Shown: positions 34,735 through 44,302, counted from the stretch's first letter. The stretch is DNA of 64,000 bases from Gemmatimonadetes bacterium SCN 70-22 (GCA_001724275.1 MEDZ01000010.1:62001-126000), one strand, 5' to 3'. Notes: generated by a model not told the origin, from the sequence alone. Numbers and translations: made by a program.

Positions 34735-35868
34735 GGCGACCGGGAGCGCCTCGCGCCGTGGCACTCCCGCCAGCGACTCGTACACCCCCTCCAGGCGACC
34801 GATGATCTGGTCCCAGCCGTAATCCAGCGCCCGCAGGGCCCCGCTGGCTCCCAGCCTCGCCGCCTCGGCGGGGTGGTCGAGGAGGTGCGCGATCCCCTCG
34901 GCGAGGGCGTCGGCGTCGGACGGCTTCACGAGGAGCGACTCGCGCCCATCGCGCGCCACCTCGCGGTAGCCGGGAATGTTGCTCGCCACCACCGGGAGCC
35001 CGGCGGCCATCGCCTCCACCAGCACGATCCCGAACGACTCGGCGCCGGTGGCCGGGGAGATGAACACGTCGGCGGCGCGGTGGTAGGTCGGGAGCGCTTC
35101 GTACGAGACCTTTCCCTTGAGGTGCACCCGCCGGCGCACGTCCGGCGGCAGCTGGTTGATGGCGTCGCGCTCCGGTCCGTCGCCCACCACGATGAGGCTG
35201 AGGTCGGGATAGCGGCTGGCCAGCTGGGCGAAGGCGCGCATGGCGAAGGGGAGCCCCTTGCGCGGCTCGAGGCGGCCGACGAAGAGGAGCTTGCGGCCGG
35301 CGGGGACGTCGTGCGCCGGGGTGGCCTGCGCGAAGCGCTCGACCTCCACGCCGTTAGGCAGGATCGTGACGTCGCCCTTGCCGAGCCGCCCCTTGGCGGA
35401 GTGGCGCGCGGCCTGGCTCACGGCAATGCGCCGGTCGACGCGCCGCCAGACCGGGCGCAGGAGGGGGGCGATCGCGGTGTAGACCCGCCCCTCCAGCGTC
35501 TCGCGCGCGAAGTACGAATGGAAGGTCCCCACCACCGGCGCCGGTGATGCCATCACCGCCTTGAGGCCGATGGCTGGGGCGAAGGGCTCGTGGACGTGCA
35601 CCACGTGCGGGGCGAAGTCGCGCATGGCGCGCGACAGCCGCGCGAGTGTGCGCGGGGCGAGGGAGATCTTGGCGAGTGACCCGTTCGACCAGACGGTGAA
35701 CGTCCCACCGACGATCAGGGTGTCACCCCGATGTCCGGGGACGTCGCCCGGCGCCAGCACGAGGACCTCGTGCCCGCGCTCCTGGAGGTGCCGGGTCAGC
35801 TGGCGGATGTGGATCTGCACGCCCCCGGGGGCATCCCAGCTGTAGGGTGAGACCTGGATGATCCGCAT
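34729..35868 (-). CDS. GT4 glycosyltransferase, PimA-like
   Basis: 379 residues. The N-terminus MRIIQVSPYSWDAPGGVQIH, with HIRQLTRHLQERGHEVLVLAP, closely follows the pattern of phosphatidylinositol mannosyltransferase PimA. GTFHSYFARETLEGR, NGVEVERF, GRLEPRKGLPF and ESFGIVLVEAMAAG (E-x7-E) complete a GT4 enzyme. PimA transfers mannose to inositol of phosphatidylinositol. The gene lies 51 bp after an MFS transporter and downstream of a PatA-like acyltransferase on the same strand, the same set of functions as in actinobacterial PIM clusters. A CGTTAGGC motif lies at 35353. Substrate is inferred from family resemblance only. Confidence 0.87.
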   Translation of the reverse strand: MRIIQVSPYSWDAPGGVQIHIRQLTRHLQERGHEVLVLAPGDVPGHRGDTLIVGGTFTVWSNGSLAKISLAPRTLARLSRAMRDFAPHVVHVHEPFAPAIGLKAVMASPAPVVGTFHSYFARETLEGRVYTAIAPLLRPVWRRVDRRIAVSQAARHSAKGRLGKGDVTILPNGVEVERFAQATPAHDVPAGRKLLFVGRLEPRKGLPFAMRAFAQLASRYPDLSLIVVGDGPERDAINQLPPDVRRRVHLKGKVSYEALPTYHRAADVFISPATGAESFGIVLVEAMAAGLPVVASNIPGYREVARDGRESLLVKPSDADALAEGIAHLLDHPAEAARLGASGALRALDYGWDQIIGRLEGVYESLAGVPRREALPVAV

Positions 35869-35919
35869 GCGGTCAGGAGGATAGGGGGGACGCGTCGAAT
35901 GCGCGAGTCGTTGCCGAGC

Positions 35920-37323
35920 TCAGCCGCTGCGGGCGCCACGCTTTTCGGCGACCAGCGAGAGCGTCCCGGCGACGCCGGTGACGAGGATCGCCAGCCCAAC
36001 CGCGGACAGCGACAGGCGATACGGTTCGTCGACGCCGAGGCGGCCGAGCACGTAGATCGTCCCGCCAACCGCGAGCGCCGAGAGCATGAATGCCCCTCCC
36101 AGGATGAGGTCCTTGGTGGAGAAGATGAGCGCCCGTGCAGCTGGCGGCGCCCCCTCGTGCAACAGCGTGTCCTGCGAGACCATCACGGGCGCCAGGAGGG
36201 CCCCGCCGACGAACGCGACCGGCACGAACATCGCGAACGAGAAGAAAACCCCGCCGAGGATCATCAGGAAGCCGATGACCGCGCTCCCCACCATGATCGT
36301 CTGGCGCTTGTCCCACCGGCTCCCGATCGTCCCCACCAGGAGCGAGCCCACGATCATCCCCGCGCCCAGCGTCCCCCCAAGGTAGCCGACCCCCTTCGTC
36401 CCGCGTCCGAGGACGGTCTGGACCGAATAGGTCATCGCGACGTAGACGGTGCTCGCGAACAGGGCCAGGGAGGCCAGCGAGGTGAACGTGAAGCGCATGG
36501 TACGGTCGCGCCACACCACGCCCAGCGTCCGCCCCACGTCCCCTACGATGGTCGAAAGCCCCCGTTTCACGACGAGATCAGGGGGGACGGGGATCGCGGC
36601 AGGGCGGTCGGCGACGCCGCGACCCTGAAGGACGATGGCGAGCAGCGTCAGGACCGACACCAGGTACGACGCGCCATCGAGGTAGAAGCCGGCCGCGAAG
36701 TCGCTCCACCCGAAGCGGCCCCAGAAGGCGAGCCCGATGATGACCCCCCCGCCCACGATCCCCAGCACCGTCGCGAAACGTCCCACGAAGGTGAGCGCCG
36801 CATTGGCGGCGAGGAGTTGCTCGCGCGGGACCAGCTCGGGGATGAGCGCCATCTTGGCCGCGTTGAAGAAGACGCCGAGCAGGAAGACGACGAACGCGAC
36901 CGCATACACCGGCCAGAGGCTCCCGGTTGCCGCGAAGAGCCATGGGATGATCGTCACCAGAAGCGCGCGCAACGCGTCACAGGCGATCATCGTGGCGCGC
37001 TTGCTCCACCGGTCGACCAGGGCCCCCGCGATGGGGCCGAAGAGGATCACCGGTGCCGTGAACACGACCGAGAGCGCCGCGAGGTCGAGCCCCCCGCGGT
37101 TTCCCGTGGCGCTGGCGCCGACCAGGGCGATCAGCGCCATGTGATGCAGCTTGTCACCCAGCTGCGACACGGTCTGACCGGCCACCAGGAAGCCAAACCG
37201 CGGCTTGCGCAGCACCGTGTGGAGCGACGGCGACTCGGCGGAGGATGGCACCGGCGCCGGGCGCGCAGGGGACGCATCGCGCGGCAACGCCGCGACGATG
37301 TCAGCGTCAGGCGAGGGCGTCAC
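35920..37323 (-). CDS. MFS transporter
   Basis: 467 residues with about 10-12 transmembrane helices. The GTG at 37323 is chosen because it overlaps the upstream acyltransferase by 17 bp, a coupled arrangement; no closer ATG gives a full first helix. The loop between TM2 and TM3 has the MFS-type DRWSKRATMI, and the C-terminal half has VGTIGSRWDKRQTIM. It resembles the MFS_3/EntS-like group, sometimes lipid or siderophore exporters. Placement between an acyltransferase and a glycosyltransferase suggests it might flip or export a lipid product, which is speculation. Confidence 0.82.
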   Translation of the reverse strand: MTPSPDADIVAALPRDASPARPAPVPSSAESPSLHTVLRKPRFGFLVAGQTVSQLGDKLHHMALIALVGASATGNRGGLDLAALSVVFTAPVILFGPIAGALVDRWSKRATMIACDALRALLVTIIPWLFAATGSLWPVYAVAFVVFLLGVFFNAAKMALIPELVPREQLLAANAALTFVGRFATVLGIVGGGVIIGLAFWGRFGWSDFAAGFYLDGASYLVSVLTLLAIVLQGRGVADRPAAIPVPPDLVVKRGLSTIVGDVGRTLGVVWRDRTMRFTFTSLASLALFASTVYVAMTYSVQTVLGRGTKGVGYLGGTLGAGMIVGSLLVGTIGSRWDKRQTIMVGSAVIGFLMILGGVFFSFAMFVPVAFVGGALLAPVMVSQDTLLHEGAPPAARALIFSTKDLILGGAFMLSALAVGGTIYVLGRLGVDEPYRLSLSAVGLAILVTGVAGTLSLVAEKRGARSG

Positions 37324-38191
37324 GCGGCAGCCACTTGGGTTGGAAGACGTACCATTGATCCGGGTGTGCGAGCACGGCCGCCGCCAGCCGCTCGGCCACG
37401 CGTCGTGTGAGCGCCTCGCGGTCGCGCGACGCGTGGCCCGTGCCTTCGGCGATGATCGGGGGTTCCAGCTGGACAAGGTAGCGGGCCTTCCCCGATGTGG
37501 CCCGTGCAATGTGCCCGACCACGATCGGGGCGCCGGTGGCCAGCGCGAGCGTGGCGGGGCCCGTCGGGACCGCCCGCACCCCGTCGCCAAGAAAGACAGG
37601 CACTCCCTCGCCTCCCTCCCCCACCACCCGGTCGGCGACGAGGAGGACCAGCTGGCCCTCGTGCAACAGCCGCAACGCGCCGCGCACCCCGCGGCTGCGG
37701 GAGATGAGCTTCATCCCCGTCGCCTCGCGGTAGAGGGCGAGCGCGGCATTCGTCTCGGGATCGATCTCCTCGACCATGGCATGCACGGGATACCCCATCA
37801 CCGCCAGCCAGGCTCCCCCCAGCTCGTACGGCCCGAGGTGGGGGGTGACCACCACCACACCCTTGCCGCGGGCACGGGCGGCGTCGAGGTGCTCGCGCCC
37901 GCTCACCGCCACGAGCGCCGCGAGCTCGCCGGGACGCATGGAGGGGACGCGGAACAGGTCCACCGCCGCGTCGAGGAGGTTCATCAACGTGCGCCGCGCC
38001 AGGCGCCGCCGCGCGGCCGGGGACACGTTAGGCGAGAGGTGGGCCTGGTTCTCGAGCAGCGTCGCGCGCCGCCCCCGCGCCACGGTGAACGCCACCGCTC
38101 CCGCCGCGCGCGCCACCCATCGCACCGGGGCGATGGGGACGACGCGGAGGAGCCGGACGGCGAAGCGCACGACGCGGGGGGCGGGGATCAT
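37307..38191 (-). CDS. LpxL/HtrB-type lipid acyltransferase, PatA-like
   Basis: 294 residues of the LPLAT superfamily. The catalytic HX4E motif is TPHLGPYELGG (His 118, Glu 123), followed by LLVADRVVGEGGEGVPVFLGD and the C-terminal HPDQWYVFQPKW, a block seen in actinobacterial PatA (phosphatidylinositol-mannoside acyltransferase) and in lauroyltransferases. A hydrophobic N-terminal segment suggests a membrane anchor. As the first gene of a set with MFS and PimA-like genes, it probably acylates a glycolipid. LpxL-type lipid A acylation is the main alternative, but no other lipid A gene is present. Confidence 0.85.
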   Translation of the reverse strand: MIPAPRVVRFAVRLLRVVPIAPVRWVARAAGAVAFTVARGRRATLLENQAHLSPNVSPAARRRLARRTLMNLLDAAVDLFRVPSMRPGELAALVAVSGREHLDAARARGKGVVVVTPHLGPYELGGAWLAVMGYPVHAMVEEIDPETNAALALYREATGMKLISRSRGVRGALRLLHEGQLVLLVADRVVGEGGEGVPVFLGDGVRAVPTGPATLALATGAPIVVGHIARATSGKARYLVQLEPPIIAEGTGHASRDREALTRRVAERLAAAVLAHPDQWYVFQPKWLPRDALA

Positions 38192-38258
38192 GGGACCAAA
38201 GATGACTTGCACCGATGGGCGGTGGCACTCCCGGGACGCCGCGTGGGGGGCGCGACTC

Positions 38259-38277
38259 GCGGGGCGTGACGCCCCGC
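38259..38277 (-). terminator. Short GC hairpin after the TonB receptor
   Basis: GCGGGGC, loop GTGAC, GCCCCGC. It lies 62 bp beyond the minus-strand TonB-receptor stop and has no T-run. Confidence 0.35.
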
Positions 38278-38339
38278 CGCGCCGCGCTCCCCGCCGGCCG
38301 CCCCCCGTCACCGGGGTGCAGGGGAGCGGCGGGATCCCG

Positions 38340-40655
38340 TCAGAAGCTGCGCACCAGCCGCACGTACACGTTGCGCCCGGGACGCACAAGGAGTTGCGGG
38401 TCGACGTGGGCGCGGTAGGCACGGTCCAGCACATTCTCCACGCCCGCCACGACGCCGACCGACGCCACCTCGAAGCCGCCGCGCACGTTCACGACGCCGT
38501 ACCCCGGCGCCACCTTCTCGCCGGCCTCCCGTGCGATGCGCTCCTGCCGGCCGGCGGCGCGCCCCTCCAGCTCCACCCAGCGCCTGGACACGCCGGGGAC
38601 GAAGCGGACGGCGAGCGTCCCCTCGAGCGGCGGGGTGGCCGCCAGGGGGGTCGAGGTCACGCGGTTCTCGCCGCGCACCCACGTCATCGCCCCTCGCACC
38701 CGCACCCCGGCACCGACGCCGAGGTCGCTCGCCGCGGTGAGGCCCTGCAACCGGGCCTCGCTGATGTTGGCGTACTCGCGCACCGGCTTGCCGCTGACGG
38801 AATCGCCGGCGGCCAGCCTGGGGGCGATGAGGTCATGGAGGTCGTTGCGGAAGGCGGTGACGGAGGCCGAGAAGCCCTCCAGCAGGCGCGGGGCGCGGTA
38901 GCCGAGCGTTGCCTCGAGGTTGCGGTTCGTTTCCGGGGCGAGCGTGGGAGTGCCACGATAGACGAACCCGTCGGGACGGAGGGCGATCCCATAGAGCTCG
39001 GTGGGATCGGCGACGCGGTAGCCCCACCCCAACGAGGTGCGGGCGTCGAATCCCCCGCCCAGGTCGAGGCGCGCTCCCAGGTTGCCGGTGGTGATCCAGT
39101 CGCGCGCGGAACGCTCCCCATCGGCCTGGCGCGACGCGCGGTCGACGCGCACGCCCGCGCTCGCGATGAGGGCGCGCGAGAGGGAGTACTCTCCCTGGCC
39201 GAACGCCCCGGCGTCCACGACCCGGACTCCGGGCCAGGTGCGGAAGACGAAGGACGTGGGCGTCCCGATCGTCCCGCCTGACGAGTTCACCCGGCGCGAC
39301 TCGTTCCAGCGCGTCGCCTCGGCGTCCCACTGCGTCACGTCGACGCCGAGATCCACGCGGCTGCGCGCGAGGGGGACGAGTCGGAGCTGCGCGCGGGCAC
39401 CGGACGTGACGGAGTGCGAACGGGCATCCGTCTGCGACCGCATCGAGGTGGGCATCCCGTTGGGCATCGTCATCGGCATCGTCATGTCGATGGTCATGTG
39501 GTGGTCGAGGCGCTGCAGGTAGGCGCGCGCCGACACGGCGTCGAGGCGGCGGCGCCCCGCCTGCCACCCGTAATCGAGGGCCACGGAGTGTCTCCCCTCG
39601 CTGGGGATCGTCGTCCCCGCCATCGCCGGCCAGCCGATGTCGCGCCCCTGGTACGACGATGCCGCCAGCGCGAGGCGCTGCGCCGCGGTGGGCGCGACGC
39701 CGACGGTGAGCGCCGCCGTCCCGTCGCGATAGGCCGAGCCGTCCACGCGCCCCTCGGGCGAGCGATAGTCGGCGTAGTCGGCCACGTCGAGCGACAGGGT
39801 GGCGTCGAGGCGTGCCTGGCGCAGGGCGACGGTGGAGCCTAACGAGGCCCCTGGCGCCGCCGATGCCCCGCCGGCGCGGAATTCCCCCGACCACCCGTCG
39901 CCGCGCGCGGGGCGGCGCGTGACGACGTTGATCACCCCGCCGATGTTCCCCGATCCGTACAGCGTGGAGCCCGGGCCGGCCAGGACCTCCACGCGATCGA
40001 CGGTCGACGGGTCGATGGTCGCGAGCCCCTGGTCCATCCCGAAGGTGCAGGCGCGATTCACGCGGGCCCCGTCGACCATCACCGTCACCCGCTCGCCCCC
40101 GAGTCCGCGCAGCAGGGCGCGCGACCCCCATTCCCCCATCCGCTGCAGGGAGAGCCCCTCCACCCCCTCCAGGCGCTCGGCGAGCGACGAGCCGCCCCGC
40201 TCGCCCACCGCCGCGCGCCGGATGAGCGCCGTGCCTAACGCCGATCCCTCGCCCAGGTCGTGGGGCGAGGCCGCGGCGACGGTGATGACATCGAGCATGG
40301 TCGGGCGCGGCGACAGCGTCACGACCGGCGGCAGGGCGTGCGCCGCCACCGACAGGGTGCGGTAGCCGAGCCGCTGGAAGGTGACCAGGGCGGTGTCGTC
40401 GGCGACGCGAACGGCGAAGCGGCCGGCGGAATCGGAGTAGACGTGGAATCCCCCGCTTCCCACCAGGACGCCGGCGAGCGGGAGGCGGGAATCGGCCGCG
40501 ACGACGGTGCCCGACCGGCGTTCGAGCGGCTGCGCCCCGAGCGGGACGAGCGCGGGCGCAATGGAGAGGGTGGCGAGGGCGAGGAAAGCGGCAGGAATGC
40601 GGGAGCACACGCCCCCACGCGCGGGGGCGAGCCCGCGAGGAATCAGCGGCAACAT
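38340..40655 (-). CDS. TonB-dependent receptor with Met/His-rich segment (possible copper receptor)
   Basis: 771 residues. A signal peptide ends near LGAQ. It is followed by a short CarboxypepD_reg-like domain (SGTVVAADSRLPLAGVLVG), a plug (GLGGERVTVMVDGARVN, VEVLAGPGSTLYGSGNIGGV) and a barrel ending in YVRLVRSF with the C-terminal Phe. At about residues 380-412 a segment runs DHHMTIDMTMPMTM, NGMPTSM and beyond, rich in Met and His, as expected of a surface metal-binding loop. This recalls OprC/NosA-type copper receptors. The His-repeat protein encoded just upstream (50 bp) supports a metal role. Copper is a guess from the Met richness. Confidence 0.85.
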   Translation of the reverse strand: MLPLIPRGLAPARGGVCSRIPAAFLALATLSIAPALVPLGAQPLERRSGTVVAADSRLPLAGVLVGSGGFHVYSDSAGRFAVRVADDTALVTFQRLGYRTLSVAAHALPPVVTLSPRPTMLDVITVAAASPHDLGEGSALGTALIRRAAVGERGGSSLAERLEGVEGLSLQRMGEWGSRALLRGLGGERVTVMVDGARVNRACTFGMDQGLATIDPSTVDRVEVLAGPGSTLYGSGNIGGVINVVTRRPARGDGWSGEFRAGGASAAPGASLGSTVALRQARLDATLSLDVADYADYRSPEGRVDGSAYRDGTAALTVGVAPTAAQRLALAASSYQGRDIGWPAMAGTTIPSEGRHSVALDYGWQAGRRRLDAVSARAYLQRLDHHMTIDMTMPMTMPNGMPTSMRSQTDARSHSVTSGARAQLRLVPLARSRVDLGVDVTQWDAEATRWNESRRVNSSGGTIGTPTSFVFRTWPGVRVVDAGAFGQGEYSLSRALIASAGVRVDRASRQADGERSARDWITTGNLGARLDLGGGFDARTSLGWGYRVADPTELYGIALRPDGFVYRGTPTLAPETNRNLEATLGYRAPRLLEGFSASVTAFRNDLHDLIAPRLAAGDSVSGKPVREYANISEARLQGLTAASDLGVGAGVRVRGAMTWVRGENRVTSTPLAATPPLEGTLAVRFVPGVSRRWVELEGRAAGRQERIAREAGEKVAPGYGVVNVRGGFEVASVGVVAGVENVLDRAYRAHVDPQLLVRPGRNVYVRLVRSF

Positions 40656-40705
40656 GAAGTCTCCTGGAAGGCACGGGAGACGCCGGCCCCATGCCGGCGT
40701 CGTCG

Positions 40706-41173
40706 TCAGGCGGCGGCCAGGAGGATGGGTGGTGCGGTGGCGGGAGGGAGGCGCCAGGTGATGCGCGTCGCCGGGACCACGACCTCGACCGGCCGCGACG
40801 CCGTCTCGTGCACGGGATCCGCCGTCCATGCTTCGCGCGGGACGAAGGCGGCGACGGCGAGCGGGGTGCACAGGCAGGCACCGGGGCACTGGCACCCCGG
40901 CATCGGGTTGCCCTCGTGCTCGTCCGTGTCGGTGGCGTGTGCGGCCGATGCGCCGTGGTGCCCCCTCTCGGCGTGGTTCGCCCCGGCGTGGTTCGCCTCG
41001 GCGTGGTTCGCCTCGGCGTGCGATGGAGCGGCGCTCGCACCGCGCGACGCATCATGCGCGGCGGCGGCGACGTGCGGGCACGACATCCCCGACAACCCGT
41101 GGAGGGTTGCCAGCATCGCGAGCGCGGCCACCAGCGGCCGCAACACGCGCCGTCGGAGGTCGCGCGGCGTCAT
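40706..41173 (-). CDS. Small secreted His-repeat, Cys-rich protein
   Basis: 155 residues from the ATG at 41173, which gives a basic n-region (TPRDLRRRVLRP) and core (LVAALAMLATLHGLSG). The mature part holds tandem 5-residue repeats NHAEA (15-bp DNA unit, 40968-41012), a GHHG patch, and a GCQCPGACLC cysteine cluster. Many His and Cys residues suggest metal binding (copper or zinc) in the periplasm or membrane face. It resembles small DUF2946-type proteins in length and composition but the match is uncertain. It precedes the Met-rich TonB receptor by 50 bp, so the two are probably one transcript. Confidence 0.65.
   Translation of the reverse strand: MTPRDLRRRVLRPLVAALAMLATLHGLSGMSCPHVAAAAHDASRGASAAPSHAEANHAEANHAGANHAERGHHGASAAHATDTDEHEGNPMPGCQCPGACLCTPLAVAAFVPREAWTADPVHETASRPVEVVVPATRITWRLPPATAPPILLAAA
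40968..41012. repeat. 15-bp coding tandem repeat (NHAEA units)
   Basis: Three consecutive 15-bp units, TCGGCGTGGTTCGCC with one base change in the middle copy, within the His-repeat gene. Further degenerate copies follow. Confidence 0.75.
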
Positions 41174-41294
41174 GGCGGCATCATGCACGCGGCAGAGGGG
41201 CGCCCACAAGTCGGGAGAAGCGAGCCAGCGACGTCAGGTGAATCCTGCACCGCGGGGACCGCGATCGCGCAGGCGCAACGCGCGGACCCGGGCG

Positions 41295-44195
41295 TCAGCT
41301 ACGCGTGGGGTCGGTGTTCAGGCGCGACAGGGCGCGCCGGGCCTCCTCGACGTACGGCTGCAACAGCGGGTCGGCGTTCCGCCACGCGTTCGCCACGTAG
41401 AGGTAGGCATCGATGGCCTTGGGCCGCACGCCCAGCCGTTCGTTCACGCGCCCGCGCTCCAGCATCCACATCACCCGGAGCGAGGGCCAGGCCAGGAAGT
41501 CCTGGTCGAGGACCGCGGCCGCTTCCCGGTCGCGCCGCGTGCTCGAGAGGAGCATCGCGAGGGGGAGGCGCGCCTGCCAGCACCACGAGGTGCAGCTGGA
41601 ATCCGGGAGCGTGAGCGCGGCGATGGCGGCGGCGGTGTCGCCGCGGGCGAGGGCCTGCCACCCCGGGACGAGCGCCGCGGGGACGCCGGGGAGCCGGTTG
41701 CTGGCCGCCAGCTGCACCGCGCGGCGGAAGCGTGCGCTGTCGCCCCCCAGCGACCAGTACACCGCGCCGGCCGCGACGCGGCGCGCCGCCAGGGAATCGG
41801 CGAACCAGCGATCGAAGATGCGCCCCGCGCTGTCGGGGGGGATGACGCGCAGGAAGGCGGCTTCGAGGAACGGGATCGACTCGCCGCTGTCCGCCAGCGC
41901 CAGCGCGCCCGCCACGTGCCCGCGCAGCAGGAGCGCCCTGACGTAGGTCGCCGAGATGCCGCGGGCGAGCTCCTGGGGAATCCGGCCGGCGCGCACCGAC
42001 GCCACGAGGGCGCGCGCCATCGCCACCTGGGTCTCGGCCGAGTCCATCACCGGGACCACGATGCTGAAGGCGGCCTGCAGCACCTCCGGCGAGGCCCTGG
42101 CCACCAGCGAGTCGGCCTCGTCGCCCGAGGGGCGATCGGGGGCGAGGAGGCGTTGCATCAGGCGGACCCCTTGCCCCTGCACGTCGTGCGGGTCGAGGGC
42201 GAGGTAGGCGGCGGCCGACGCGCGCACGGCGGCCAGGTCCTGGTCGTTGGCCGCCAGCTCGAGCTGGTGGATGTAGGCGGGGGCGAAGGCGGAGTCGAGG
42301 GCGATGGCTCGCTCGAATGCCTCACGCGCCGTGCGCATGGAGCTGCGCGACGGGAAGGTGAAGCGTGCGAAGTGATGGTGCACGTCGCCGAACTTGAACC
42401 ACATCTCCGGGTCGTCGGGAAAGCGGCGGACCCCCTCGTCGAGCAGCGCCGTCACGCGCCTGACGAGACGCGTCCGGGTCGGCAGCGGGTCGCCCGGCTT
42501 CCACAGCATCAGGGCGGCGAAGATCGAGTCGGCGGCGACGAGGACGCTCTCGCGCGGGGCGAGCCCGTGGTTGAGCGCCCCGGCACGCAGAGCGTACTGG
42601 TACCCCTCGTGCGACACCTCCACTCCCGGCGTCAGCTTCCAGCTGAGCGCATTGCTGAGGTGGCGCAGGGCCGGGGCGAAGGTCGAGTCGAGGGCGACGG
42701 CGCGCTGGTAGTGGAAGGCGGCGGAGTCCCAGTCGCTGCGCCGATAGAACTGCTCGCCCTGCAGGTAGGCCTTGAGGGCGGGGAGGGAGGACGAGCCGAG
42801 CGAGGCGAGGCGGGTCGCGCCGATGGCGCGCGTGCTCCCCAGCTCGCGGAGGATGGCGACGGAGAGCGAATCGGCCAGGCGATCCATGCGCGAGGCCTCG
42901 TCGCGCAGCTGCACGTCGGTCGATCGGCCGGTGGTGGTCTCGAGGATGGTCGCGGTGACGCGCACCGAGTCCTTCCCCGAGGCGATGAGGCTCCCATAGA
43001 CGACGATGCCGGCGTGCGTCCGCTCGGCGAGGAGGCGGGCGCCGCTGCGGTCCGTGCGCGCGGGGGCCCGGCGCATGACGACCGACGGGGCGACCGCCCG
43101 CAGGGGGCCCGCGCCGTCGAGGTTGGTGGAGATCAGGTCGACCAGCCCTTCGCGCCAGACCTCGAGTTCGGGGCCGATGGCCTCGAACGGGGCGACGGCG
43201 ACGAGGTTGGGAAAGCGTTCGAGCCGCTCGTGGCGGCGGAAGGCGAGCCAGGTTCCTCCCGCCAGGAGCAACGCCGCGCCGGCCGCGATCGCGCCCCACC
43301 GGCGCCGCGCGCGTGGCGGCGCCACCGCGGCCCCCGAGGTGGTCCCCCCCAGCGCGGCGCGGAATTCGTCTGCCGACTGGAAGCGGTGGGCGGGGTCCTT
43401 GCGCAGCGCCCTGCCTAACGCGGCGGCCAGCGGCGGCGGCGTGTCGGGACGCAGCGCCTCGACCGCCTTCGGCGTGGCGTTCAGGTGGGCGCTCATGACC
43501 GCCAGCGCGGAGTCGCCCACGAAGGGGGGGGTGCCGGCCAGCATCTCGTAGCCGATCACGGCCAGCGAGTACAGGTCCGAACGCCCATCGATCTGCGAGT
43601 CGCCCGCCGCCTGTTCGGGCGACATGTAGCCCGGCGTCCCCACCGCCATCCCGAGTTCGGTGAGGCGCACCCCCTCGCCGCCGGGCGGGGGGGTACGCGG
43701 GCCGCTCAGGACCGACGAGATCCCGAAGTCGGCCAGGATGGCGTGACCGTTGGAGAGGAGGACGTTCTCCGGCTTGAGGTCGCGGTGGACGATCCCCTTC
43801 TCGTGGGCGAACGCGAGGGCGCTGGCGAGCTCGGAGAGGATGCGCACGACCTCCTCGATCGGGAGCTTCCCCTCGCGCTGCATCCGGAGGCGCAGCGACT
43901 CCCCCTCGATGTACGGGGTGGTGTAGTAGAGGAGCCCCTGGTTCGTCCCGGTGGAGAGGACGGGGAGGATGTGCGGGTGCTGTCCGAGGACGGCCGTGAC
44001 CTGGAACTCCCGGCGGAACCGGGCGGCCATCACCTCGTTGATCAGCTCCGGGGCGAGAACCTTGATGACGACCGAGCGGTCGAGGGCCACCTCGGTGGCG
44101 AGGAAGACACGGCTCATCCCGCCGCCTCCCAGCTCGCGCTCGATGCGGTACCCGCTTCCGACAGCTGCCTGAACGCGTTCTCTCAGTTGGTTCAC
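41295..44195 (-). CDS. Ser/Thr protein kinase with transmembrane segment and TPR-like tail
   Basis: 966 residues from the GTG at 44195. The frame extends further, but this start gives MNQLRERVQAAVGSGYRIER, a common opening for this kinase type. The kinase domain (about 18-280) has the glycine loop GGGGMS, Lys in VVIKVL, HRDLKPEN, DFG and GTPGYMSPEQA, so it should be active. A transmembrane helix (GAIAAGAALLLAGGTWLAF) is followed by a long extracytoplasmic region with TPR-like helical repeats (AFHYQRAVALDSTFAPALRHL). This is a typical Gemmatimonadota and Acidobacteriota architecture. It probably senses and signals through phosphorylation. It diverges from the DUF3052 gene. Confidence 0.92.
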   Translation of the reverse strand: MNQLRERVQAAVGSGYRIERELGGGGMSRVFLATEVALDRSVVIKVLAPELINEVMAARFRREFQVTAVLGQHPHILPVLSTGTNQGLLYYTTPYIEGESLRLRMQREGKLPIEEVVRILSELASALAFAHEKGIVHRDLKPENVLLSNGHAILADFGISSVLSGPRTPPPGGEGVRLTELGMAVGTPGYMSPEQAAGDSQIDGRSDLYSLAVIGYEMLAGTPPFVGDSALAVMSAHLNATPKAVEALRPDTPPPLAAALGRALRKDPAHRFQSADEFRAALGGTTSGAAVAPPRARRRWGAIAAGAALLLAGGTWLAFRRHERLERFPNLVAVAPFEAIGPELEVWREGLVDLISTNLDGAGPLRAVAPSVVMRRAPARTDRSGARLLAERTHAGIVVYGSLIASGKDSVRVTATILETTTGRSTDVQLRDEASRMDRLADSLSVAILRELGSTRAIGATRLASLGSSSLPALKAYLQGEQFYRRSDWDSAAFHYQRAVALDSTFAPALRHLSNALSWKLTPGVEVSHEGYQYALRAGALNHGLAPRESVLVAADSIFAALMLWKPGDPLPTRTRLVRRVTALLDEGVRRFPDDPEMWFKFGDVHHHFARFTFPSRSSMRTAREAFERAIALDSAFAPAYIHQLELAANDQDLAAVRASAAAYLALDPHDVQGQGVRLMQRLLAPDRPSGDEADSLVARASPEVLQAAFSIVVPVMDSAETQVAMARALVASVRAGRIPQELARGISATYVRALLLRGHVAGALALADSGESIPFLEAAFLRVIPPDSAGRIFDRWFADSLAARRVAAGAVYWSLGGDSARFRRAVQLAASNRLPGVPAALVPGWQALARGDTAAAIAALTLPDSSCTSWCWQARLPLAMLLSSTRRDREAAAVLDQDFLAWPSLRVMWMLERGRVNERLGVRPKAIDAYLYVANAWRNADPLLQPYVEEARRALSRLNTDPTRS

Positions 44196-44302
44196 GAGGG
44201 GGAGGCCGAAGTCCCGGAAGCTAACGCGACTCGTCGAGCGTGCTATGCCACTGCCGCGAGGAGGTTCCGAACCGCCCGCGCCCGCCCCATGATTCCCCGC
44301 GT

